Source: Pseudomonadota bacterium
GTDB lineage: Bacteria > Pseudomonadota > Alphaproteobacteria > Sphingomonadales > Sphingomonadaceae
Direction of reading: 5' to 3'
Assembly: GCA_023423655.1 (NCBI GenBank)
Contig: JAFAFE010000006.1
Coordinates: 930,001 to 994,000, forward strand
Length of the DNA: 64,000 bases
Shown: positions 57,443 through 64,000 of the stretch, piece after piece
How positions within the stretch are numbered: the stretch's first letter is position 1
Layout of the letters: each line of letters opens with the position of its first letter
Program-made: the position numbers and the translations under genes
Notes under the pieces: generated by a model
Told to the model about the DNA's origin: nothing
What the model saw: only the letters and a program-made list of their open reading frames with translations
Databases searched by the model: none

Positions 57443-58411
57443 ATGGAAACACGGTCCAATCATGTTCTGGTCGGCATAGTCACGCTGGCGCTGGTCGCGG
57501 CGGTGGCCTTGTTCACCGTGTGGATCACCAATTTGGGATCGGGCGAAAAGAAGGAATATGATATTTTCTTCAAACAGTCCGTGAGCGGCCTTAACAAGGG
57601 CTCCAACGTATCCTTTTCAGGCGTTCCGGCTGGGACGGTCGAAAAGATTGCCTTGTGGAAACCTGACCCCAATTTCGTGCGCGTGCGCATCAAGATCGAC
57701 AAGGATATTCCGATCCTGCAAGGCACCACCGCGTCGATTAACGGCGTCGGCTTTACCGGCGTTTCGGAAATCCAGTTGGATGGCGCGGCCAAGGGCGCGC
57801 CGCCCATTACCGAAAAAGGCCCCGAAGGCGTCCCCGTCATTCCGGCCAAACCGGGCGGGCTTGGCGAATTGCTGAACAATGCGCCGCAACTTTTGGAGCG
57901 GCTGACCACGCTGACCGAGCGGTTGACCGAATTGCTGGGTGACAAGAATCAGGCGTCGATTGCGGGCATTTTGGCCAATGTGCAGAAATTGTCGGGCGAA
58001 TTATCGACCCAAGGCCCCGAAATGCGCGCGACGCTGGAACAGACCCGCATGACCATCAAACAGGCCGGGATTGCCGCCGAACAAGCGGGCAATGCGGCGG
58101 AGGAAATTGGCGGGCTTGCCAACACCACCAACGGCTTACTGGCCGATGATGCCAAGCCGCTCATTGCGGATCTGCGCCAAACCGTCGCGGCGGCCGAACG
58201 CAGCATGAATAATCTTGACCAGACGATTGCGGCGGCCAAGCCCGGCGTTGAAAATTTCAGCCAGAAAACCATGCCCGAAGTCGGCCTGCTCGTGCGCGAT
58301 TTGCGCCGTATGTCCGCGTCGTTGAACGCGGTCGCGACCAAGCTTGACCAGGGCGGCGCAACCTCGATCCTCGGCGAACCGCCGCTTCCCGACTATAAGC
58401 CCCGTAAATGA
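57443..58411 (+). CDS. mlaD: MlaD/MCE-domain substrate-binding protein
   Basis: Single-pass inner-membrane protein with a periplasmic MCE domain, 322 residues. The N-terminal helix (LVGIVTLALVAAVALFTVWI) is followed by the MCE domain at about residues 38-115 (SVSGLNKGSNVSFSGVPAGT, VGFTGVSEIQLDG). The rest is a long amphipathic helical region with repeated Gln/Ala/Asn-rich heptad-like segments. It forms the hexameric lipid-binding ring in homologues. Its stop overlaps an ATG of the next gene. Confidence 0.95.
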   Translation: METRSNHVLVGIVTLALVAAVALFTVWITNLGSGEKKEYDIFFKQSVSGLNKGSNVSFSGVPAGTVEKIALWKPDPNFVRVRIKIDKDIPILQGTTASINGVGFTGVSEIQLDGAAKGAPPITEKGPEGVPVIPAKPGGLGELLNNAPQLLERLTTLTERLTELLGDKNQASIAGILANVQKLSGELSTQGPEMRATLEQTRMTIKQAGIAAEQAGNAAEEIGGLANTTNGLLADDAKPLIADLRQTVAAAERSMNNLDQTIAAAKPGVENFSQKTMPEVGLLVRDLRRMSASLNAVATKLDQGGATSILGEPPLPDYKPRK

Positions 58412-58419
58412 GGTCCGAT

Positions 58420-59025
58420 ATGACACAGCTCCCCCGCATCTTCCGCATCGCGCTTCCGGCAACGGCATCGCTTTTCCTGCTGTCGGCCTGTGGCGGGCTG
58501 TTGTCGAGCAAGCCGCCGCGCTATCTGTTCAACCTGACGCCCGCAAGCAAGGTCGCGGCGGGGCGCGTTCAGACCGGTTCGACCGACACCGCCTTCATCG
58601 TGTCCACGCCTTCTATCTCGCAAAAACTCGCGACGACGCGCATACCGGTGCAATCGACGACCAATCAGGTCGCCTATCTGGTCGATGCCAAATGGGTCGA
58701 AAGTCCGGCTAATCTGTTTCAGGTATTGCTCGGCGAAACCATCACCGCGCGCACCGGTAAGCTCGTGCTCAACGAAGGCGAAACCCCGGCCCGCCCCGGC
58801 AACCGCTTGATGGGCGATCTGGTCGATTTCGGCATTGACGAAGCAACCAGCAGCGCGATTGTCACCTATGATGCAGTCATGACCAACGCCAATGGCGAAG
58901 TCATCCGCAAGCAACGCTTCACCGCCAGCGAACCGGTCAGCAAAATCACCGCCGACTATGCCGGAGGCGCCCTCAACCGCGCCGCCAACGCCGTCGCCGT
59001 GCAGGTTGCCGATTGGGTGGGGTGA
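58420..59025 (+). CDS. ABC-type transport auxiliary lipoprotein (PqiC-like)
   Basis: A 201-residue lipoprotein with a signal helix and the lipobox LLSAC. The remainder (PPRYLFNLTPASKVA, VAYLVDAKWVESPANLFQVL, RLMGDLVDFGIDEATSSAIV) matches the auxiliary lipoprotein family (PqiC/LPAM_2) found in MCE transport operons of alphaproteobacteria. It likely completes the envelope-spanning system in place of MlaA/MlaC. ATG 58420 has GAGG six bases upstream; ATG 58408 overlapping the mlaD stop is the alternative. Confidence 0.88.
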   Translation: MTQLPRIFRIALPATASLFLLSACGGLLSSKPPRYLFNLTPASKVAAGRVQTGSTDTAFIVSTPSISQKLATTRIPVQSTTNQVAYLVDAKWVESPANLFQVLLGETITARTGKLVLNEGETPARPGNRLMGDLVDFGIDEATSSAIVTYDAVMTNANGEVIRKQRFTASEPVSKITADYAGGALNRAANAVAVQVADWVG

Positions 59026-59045
59026 GGCCCGCCCAAGCACAACAA

Positions 59046-59152
59046 CGTCATTGCGAGCCGCTGAAAGCGGCGCGGCAATCCAGAGTCAAACAAAGCAACG
59101 CTGTGTGAGGCGACTCTGGATTGCCGCGCGCCTGTCGGCGCTCGCAATGACG
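59046..59152. repeat. Intergenic inverted repeat, ~107 bp
   Basis: Outer arms CGTCATTGCGAGC / GCTCGCAATGACG and inner arms GCGCGGCAATCCAGAGTC / GACTCTGGATTGCCGCGC enclose a short loop. Elements with these arms are a common dispersed intergenic type in alphaproteobacteria. It lies between the convergent mla lipoprotein and the DUF2846-like gene and can act as a transcript end. Confidence 0.85.
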
Positions 59153-59178
59153 ATTAAGGGGGAGGGTGGCAGCAGCGG

Positions 59179-59760
59179 TTAAACCGCCGCTGCGTCCCAT
59201 TGCATTAGGTTGGTAGCCTGCACATCATTGCGGCCCACGGTCGGGTCGGTTTCGGTGAGCAGGATGGAGCCTTTCATCGCGCCCATTTCGAGCGATGCGC
59301 TGATAATTACCACTTGGCCTTCTGCGACATTGACGGTGATGTCGGCGGGTTTGGACAGGCTGGTTTTGGCGGTTTCGACATGGACGCTATGGCTGCCCGG
59401 CTCCACATCGGCGAGCAGCATCTGGCCCGATTTAATCTGAGCCTTATGGGTGCCGTCGAGCGACACATTCATGCCTTGCAGCGCAGCAACAAAACCACGG
59501 CGCACAATATAGATGCGGCCCTTGCCGGGCACGGTGTTGAACGCCTTGGCATCGGCTTGTGCGGCGGCATCGGCTTTGGCTGCGCCCTTGTTGCTCGACA
59601 AAGCCCACACGCAAAAAGCGATCGCGGCGCCGATGATGAAGAGGAACAGGAAGAATAATGTGCCTGCGGACATATTTCTGGCGAGCGCCGGACCCATCAT
59701 CGCGCCGATAATCGCGGCGACCACGATGACGATCATCCAAATGCTGTTATTCTTGCTCAT
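59179..59760 (-). CDS. Membrane protein with DUF2846-like domain
   Basis: A 193-residue protein with two N-terminal membrane helices (WMIVIVVAAIIGAMMGPALA and AGTLFFLFLFIIGAAIAFCV) and a soluble C-terminal beta domain (GKGRIYIVRRGFVAALQGMN, VSLDGTHKAQIKSGQMLL, DVEPGSHSVHVETA) like DUF2846 domains, which resemble carboxypeptidase-regulatory beta-sandwiches. Function unknown. It stands alone between the mla operon and pepN. Confidence 0.7.
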   Translation of the reverse strand: MSKNNSIWMIVIVVAAIIGAMMGPALARNMSAGTLFFLFLFIIGAAIAFCVWALSSNKGAAKADAAAQADAKAFNTVPGKGRIYIVRRGFVAALQGMNVSLDGTHKAQIKSGQMLLADVEPGSHSVHVETAKTSLSKPADITVNVAEGQVVIISASLEMGAMKGSILLTETDPTVGRNDVQATNLMQWDAAAV

Positions 59761-59866
59761 CTCAAAAAACCCTCGTTGGCTAAACTAAGACATGTCTCCC
59801 CCAAGACGTTAGAACCGCAAGCCTAACGCCCCTTTTTTGACGCGGCAAGCCATGTTGGGTAAAATC

Positions 59867-62494
59867 CTAGCTTTTCAGGCTCTTGGCGGCTTGTTCATGC
59901 ACATCTTTGGAAAGACCGGGGGTGGCAAGCACGCGCTCCAGCGCTGCCTTCATCATCGCCTGCCGTCCGGCATCAAAGCGTTTCCAGCGCCCCAACGGCG
60001 GCACCAGCCGCGCGGCGGTTTGCGGATTTTTCGCATCGAGCGCGGCGATCAGGTCAGCCAAGAGCGCATAGCCCTTGCCATCGGCGCGGTGGAAGCTTCC
60101 CTGATTGGCGGCGAACGCCCCGTAAAGCGCGCGCACACGGTTGGGGTTGGACAAGGTGAAGCTTAGATGCTGGGCCAGCTTCTCGACCGTTTCCGGCACA
60201 TCGTCGCGCATCGCCAGCACTTGCAACTGATACCATTTGTCGAGGACCAGCGGATTGTCATGATAGCGGTCGTAAAAATCGGCAAAGGCCTGTTCGCGTT
60301 CGGGCGCATCGCCATGCGACAGCGCGACCAAAGCCGATTGCCGGTCGGTCATGCCGCTTGCATTCTTATATTGCCGCCAGCCGAGCGCGCCCGCGTCCGC
60401 AACCGCCGCCGCCGTCAGCGCAGAGAGCGCCACGCCGCGCAGCCGCCGCTTGCCCTTGGAGGCCGGGGTCAAGTCCGCCGCATCTGTCCCGGTTGCCTCA
60501 TGCCAATGCCGCCATTCGCTTTCGAGCGCGCGGCCGATTTCTCCGAGCAAGCCAAGCCGGTTTGCGCGGATGGCCTCTGGCGCAACCTGTTTCAACTGGT
60601 CGCCGATAAAGGCTTCGGACGGGAGGATGAGCGCTTCGGCGGCAAAGGCCGGGTCTTGTGTTGCCCCCGCCAGGCTTTGCCGCACCGCCGCAATCACCGG
60701 CGCGCTGTCGGCCTCCACGCCATTGATGCGCGCCACGATGGTGTCGAGCATCAACTGCTGGAGCGCCTCATAGCGCGAGAAAGGATCGTCATCATGCGCG
60801 GCGAGCCAGGCCAATTCTTCGGCATCGCGCGCGGCTTCGACAATCACCGGCGCGGAAAAGCCGCGATTGATCGAGAGCGCAGGCGCGCCGGTAATCCGGC
60901 CGAGCGGCACAGTCTTGCTGTCGCTATCAAGCAGGATAAGCTGTTCGGCGGGACTACCTTCCGCGCCTTCATTGCCGCGATCGAATAACCGGGTGCGCAA
61001 GGGAAGCAGCATCGGCTCCTTGACTTCCTGCCCCGGTGTCGGCGGCACGATTTGCGACAGGATAAGGCTCGCCTCGCCGGTCGTGGCATCCCTTGCAAGG
61101 CTCGCCTGCACACGCGGGGTGCCGGCCTGATCATACCAACGGCGGAACAGGCCAAGGTCGATAGCGCCGCCTTCCTCCATCGCGCGGACAAAATCCTCGC
61201 AGGTCGCCGCTTCGCCGTCATGGCGGTCGAAATACAGGTCGGTGCCTTTGCGAAAGCCTTGCGGCCCCAACAAGGTCGCCATCATACGGATGATTTCCGC
61301 GCCCTTATTATAGACGGTCGCGGTATAGAAATTGGAGATTTCCTGATAGCTGTCAGGGCGGATCGGATGCGCCAAGGGCCCTGCATCTTCAGGGAATTGC
61401 GCCGCGCGCAGCACGCGCACATCTTCGATGCGTTTGACGGCGGCTGACCCCATATCGGCGGAAAAGCTCTGGTCGCGATAGACGGTAAAGCCTTCTTTCA
61501 ACGAAAGCTGGAACCAGTCGCGGCAGGTCACGCGATTGCCCGACCAATTGTGGAAATATTCATGCGCGACCACTGCTTCAACCCCGTCATAATCGGCATC
61601 GGTGGCGGTATCGGGGTCCGCTAATATGTAGCGGGTGTTGAAGATGTTGAGGCCCTTATTCTCCATCGCCCCCATGTTGAAATCGCTGACCGCAACAATG
61701 TTGAAAACCGGCAGATCATATTCGCGGCCATAGACGCGCTCGTCCCACGCCATGCTGTTTTTGAGCGCGGTCATCGCATGATGGGTGCGGTCCTCGTCGC
61801 CTGCGCGCACATAGATGGCAAGGTCCACATTCTTGCCCGACATGGTGGTGAAATGATCGCGATTGGCCACCAGATCGCCCGCGACCAGCGCGAACAAATA
61901 AGAAGGCTTGGGCCAAGGGTCATGCCACACCGCATAATGGCGGCCATCGGCGAGATCGCCCGCTTCCTCCAACGCGCCATTGGAGAGCAGCACCGGAAAC
62001 GCTTTCTTGTCGCCCTCCATCCGCACAGTATAGACGGCGAGATTATCGGGGCGGTCGATGAACGGAATGATGCGGCGGAATCCTTCGGCCTCGCATTGCG
62101 TGCAAAGCATCCCGTTTGACGCATAAAGGCCCATCAACTGGCTATTCGCGTCGGGGTGCAGCGTGGTGGTGAGTTCGATCTGGACGCGCGCCATATCATG
62201 CCCGACCGGCACGAAAATCTGGCCATCAACCTGCGTCCATTGCACCGGCAGCCCGTCAACCGCCAGCACATCGGGGAGCGCGCCATCGACATCAAGCCGC
62301 ACCGGCGCATCCGTTTCCCCGCCTTGCCGCTCCATCGCCAAGGTTGCATGAACCCGCGTTTCTTCAACGCCGAGTTCAAACAATAAATTCACCGTTTCGC
62401 AGCGCCAGTCGGCAGGGGTATAGTCAGCACGGTTGATGGTGCGGGTCTCTTCCGGCGCGGCAGGCGCTTCGATCTTTTGAATATCGGTGGTCAT
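59867..62494 (-). CDS. pepN: Aminopeptidase N (M1 family)
   Basis: Zinc aminopeptidase of 875 residues, proteobacterial PepN length. The substrate motif NMGAMENKGLNIFN and the zinc motif HEYFHNWSGNRVTCRDWFQL with the downstream Glu in SLKEGFTVYRDQ are intact. Additional ligand context IYNKGAEIIRMM (here TVYNKGAEIIRMM) is present. It should act in the cytoplasm on N-terminal residues of peptides. The start ATG 62494 is followed by a short polar N-terminus. Confidence 0.97.
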   Translation of the reverse strand: MTTDIQKIEAPAAPEETRTINRADYTPADWRCETVNLLFELGVEETRVHATLAMERQGGETDAPVRLDVDGALPDVLAVDGLPVQWTQVDGQIFVPVGHDMARVQIELTTTLHPDANSQLMGLYASNGMLCTQCEAEGFRRIIPFIDRPDNLAVYTVRMEGDKKAFPVLLSNGALEEAGDLADGRHYAVWHDPWPKPSYLFALVAGDLVANRDHFTTMSGKNVDLAIYVRAGDEDRTHHAMTALKNSMAWDERVYGREYDLPVFNIVAVSDFNMGAMENKGLNIFNTRYILADPDTATDADYDGVEAVVAHEYFHNWSGNRVTCRDWFQLSLKEGFTVYRDQSFSADMGSAAVKRIEDVRVLRAAQFPEDAGPLAHPIRPDSYQEISNFYTATVYNKGAEIIRMMATLLGPQGFRKGTDLYFDRHDGEAATCEDFVRAMEEGGAIDLGLFRRWYDQAGTPRVQASLARDATTGEASLILSQIVPPTPGQEVKEPMLLPLRTRLFDRGNEGAEGSPAEQLILLDSDSKTVPLGRITGAPALSINRGFSAPVIVEAARDAEELAWLAAHDDDPFSRYEALQQLMLDTIVARINGVEADSAPVIAAVRQSLAGATQDPAFAAEALILPSEAFIGDQLKQVAPEAIRANRLGLLGEIGRALESEWRHWHEATGTDAADLTPASKGKRRLRGVALSALTAAAVADAGALGWRQYKNASGMTDRQSALVALSHGDAPEREQAFADFYDRYHDNPLVLDKWYQLQVLAMRDDVPETVEKLAQHLSFTLSNPNRVRALYGAFAANQGSFHRADGKGYALLADLIAALDAKNPQTAARLVPPLGRWKRFDAGRQAMMKAALERVLATPGLSKDVHEQAAKSLKS

Positions 62495-62560
62495 AGGGTA
62501 AGTATAAGCATTGACGGTTTCAAAATCACGCCTTTAGACAGGGGGAATAATTTCTCCCTA

Positions 62561-62632
62561 GTCCCGAGCCTGTCGAAGGACGGTCCTCAGTGTGGTTCCA
62601 CGCCTGAACCCGCCCTTCGACAGGATCAGGAC
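62561..62632. repeat. Intergenic inverted repeat, same family as 51414
   Basis: GTCCCGAGCCTGTCGAAGGA (62561-62580) pairs imperfectly with CCCTTCGACAGGATCAGGAC (62613-62632). The CCTGTCGAAG/CTTCGACAGG core is shared with the repeat between hisA and hisF. Confidence 0.8.
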
Positions 62633-62676
62633 TGCGGATTTTTAAATGACTTTCAGAGTGGAATCCGCCTCGCTCC

Positions 62677-63462
62677 ATGTCCCGCCTCCTGATCTTCGGC
62701 CCCGGTTTTAGTGCGCGGCGCATCGCGACGCTGGTCGAAGCGCGCGGATGGGCGGTCGACATCGTCGACCGCGCCCGTTTCAGCGATCCGGAAGAGGTGC
62801 GCGCCTCTATCCGTTCGGCGAGCCATATCCTGTCCTCCGTCCCGCCTTTGGGCTCGCATGATCCGGTGCTCGCGCTTTATGGCGAGGCGATCGCGCTCGC
62901 GCCTGCGCATTGGGTCGGCTATCTGTCCTCGACCGGCGTTTATGGCGATGCGGGCGGCGCGTGGGTGGACGAAAGCGCAAGCCTTGACGGGCAGCGCGGC
63001 GCGCGGGTGCAAGCCGACCTTGGGTGGAGCGCGTTGCGCGAAGAGGTGCGCATCTTCCGCCTCCCCGGCATTTACGGCCCCGGCCGTTCGGTCCTCGACA
63101 AATTACGCGACGGCAGCGCGCACCGCATTGACGCGCCGGGCCATATTTTCAGCCGCATCCATGTCGATGATCTGGCGCGCGGGGTGGTGGCAAGCTTTGC
63201 GGGGCCTTCCGGCGTCTATCATCTGGCGGATGATGCCCCCGCGCCGCAAAGCGATGTGATTGCATATGGCGCCAGCCTGCTCGGCATCGACGCGCCGCCG
63301 CCAGAGCCGCTCGAAAGCGCCAATCTTACGCCGATGGCGCGCAGTTTTTATGCCGCATCGCGCCGCATCGCCAATGGCAAGGCGCGGCGGGTGCTGGGCT
63401 GGCGACCGCGTTACCGCGACTATAAAGCGGGGCTGGGAGCTATTATTGCGGCGGAAAAATAA
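62677..63462 (+). CDS. SDR/NAD-dependent epimerase-like protein (YeeZ-like)
   Basis: A 261-residue Rossmann-fold protein of the extended SDR type. The nucleotide loop is GPGFSARR, an unusual form of GxGxxG as seen in YeeZ/YeeZ-like proteins, followed by LSSVPPLG, YLSSTGVYGDAGGAWVDE (the SDR Tyr is not in a plain YxxxK) and FRLPGIYGPGRSVLD, SRIHVDDLA. The substrate is unknown. ATG 62677 has no strong ribosome site. Confidence 0.8.
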   Translation: MSRLLIFGPGFSARRIATLVEARGWAVDIVDRARFSDPEEVRASIRSASHILSSVPPLGSHDPVLALYGEAIALAPAHWVGYLSSTGVYGDAGGAWVDESASLDGQRGARVQADLGWSALREEVRIFRLPGIYGPGRSVLDKLRDGSAHRIDAPGHIFSRIHVDDLARGVVASFAGPSGVYHLADDAPAPQSDVIAYGASLLGIDAPPPEPLESANLTPMARSFYAASRRIANGKARRVLGWRPRYRDYKAGLGAIIAAEK

Positions 63463-63538
63463 GGTCATAAAAAACACTTATCGCAAAGCCCGTCATTTTT
63501 GATTGGCTCGCCTTGCACGCTTCATGCAAAGCGGGGGT

Positions 63539-64000
63539 ATGTCCGAGTCCGCCCCGCCGCCATCACTGCCAACACAGCCAGCCACCCTGCTGACCCCGCG
63601 CGTCCTCATCCCGTTCATCATCGTGACGCTGATCTGGGGATCGACCTGGTTCGTCATCCGCGAGCAATTGGAGGCCGCCCCGCCGGTCTGGTCGGTTACT
63701 TACCGCTTCATCATCGCAGGCGCGGCGATGGTCGCGCTCATCCTTGTGCGGCGCGAATCCTTGTGGCTCGACAAAGCGGGCTGGTCCATCGCCGCGATGA
63801 TGGGGCTGACGCAGTTCGTGCTCAATTATAATTTCGTCTATTCGGCGGAAAAATATGTGACATCGGGGCTGGTCGCGGTGGTGTTCGCGCTACTCATCAT
63901 CCCCAATAGTCTGTTCGCGCGTTTGTGGCTCAAAACGCCATTGAGCCGCGCCTTCCTCGTCGGCTGCGGTATCGCGGTGGGTGGCGTCGCGCTCCTGCTC
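63539..64000 (+). CDS. EamA/DMT family transporter, truncated by window end
   Basis: Start of a drug/metabolite-exporter-type membrane protein; 154 residues are visible and the frame is still open at the end. After a Pro-rich N-terminus come helices with LIPFIIVTLIWGSTWFVIRE, the typical EamA opening, SVTYRFIIAGAAMVALILVR, and MMGLTQFVLNYNFVYSAEKY with VTSGLVAVVFALLIIPNSLF. GCGGGGG sits just before the ATG. Substrate unknown. Confidence 0.85.
   Translation, partial: MSESAPPPSLPTQPATLLTPRVLIPFIIVTLIWGSTWFVIREQLEAAPPVWSVTYRFIIAGAAMVALILVRRESLWLDKAGWSIAAMMGLTQFVLNYNFVYSAEKYVTSGLVAVVFALLIIPNSLFARLWLKTPLSRAFLVGCGIAVGGVALLL

Overview
The window looks like a chromosomal segment of a sphingomonad alphaproteobacterium (Sphingopyxis/Sphingorhabdus-like; genus is an inference). 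The clues are high GC with strongly GC-biased codon use, a large TonB-dependent receptor, the alphaproteobacterial SspB adaptor, an MlaE permease with a fused STAS domain, a PdeM-type phosphoesterase, and a complete str-S10-spc ribosomal region that continues into secY-adk. No rRNA, tRNA or CRISPR array was seen.

Layout. 1-7.3 kb: an MBL-fold hydrolase, then the class Ia ribonucleotide reductase genes nrdA and nrdB. These are separated by about 2.2 kb holding a DUF559 nuclease-like gene between two copies of a ~180 bp repeat, two small membrane proteins and a DUF2171 protein. 7.3-9.4 kb: a compositionally foreign patch with an AT-rich winged-helix-like gene, a five-unit 12-bp direct-repeat array, three tandem hairpins, several very small genes and a DUF2442 gene. 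9.7-14.5 kb: membrane and lipoprotein genes, then a peptide-modification module (AstE/AspA-like hydrolase, RimK ATP-grasp ligase, RimB-like retropepsin) and an SRPBCC protein.

14.5-31.3 kb (all minus strand): rpsL-rpsG-fusA-tuf-rpsJ-rplCDWB-rpsS-rplV-rpsC-rplP-rpmC-rpsQ-rplNXE-rpsNH-rplFR-rpsE-rpmD-rplO-secY-adk. Terminator-like hairpins lie inside the operon at rpsJ/rplC, rpmD/rplO and rplO/secY. S12 carries Arg at position 88, where most bacteria have Lys; substitution there is a classic streptomycin-resistance change.

31.9-47.7 kb: an outer-membrane protein, a ThiE/TenI-like protein head-to-head with a YggS protein, a 948-residue TonB receptor, pdeM, trhO, a secreted-type two-domain aspartic protease homologue, rpoN, lptB, purL, a Coq4-like gene with a probably leaderless promoter, and a Fur-box-preceded bfd-bfr iron-storage pair. 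47.7-53.5 kb: an SMP-30-like protein, a DUF418 membrane protein, a short protein with a PEP-CTERM-like tail, and hisB-hisH-hisA-hisF. 53.6-64 kb: sspB, a HAD phosphatase, the mlaE-mlaF-mlaD-lipoprotein lipid transport operon, pepN, an epimerase-like protein and a truncated EamA transporter.

Most of the window is core housekeeping. The least explained parts are the repeat-flanked DUF559 unit inside the nrd locus, the AT-rich patch with its direct-repeat array and structured small-gene leader, and the terminators within the ribosomal operon. Several families of intergenic inverted repeats are scattered through the second half.
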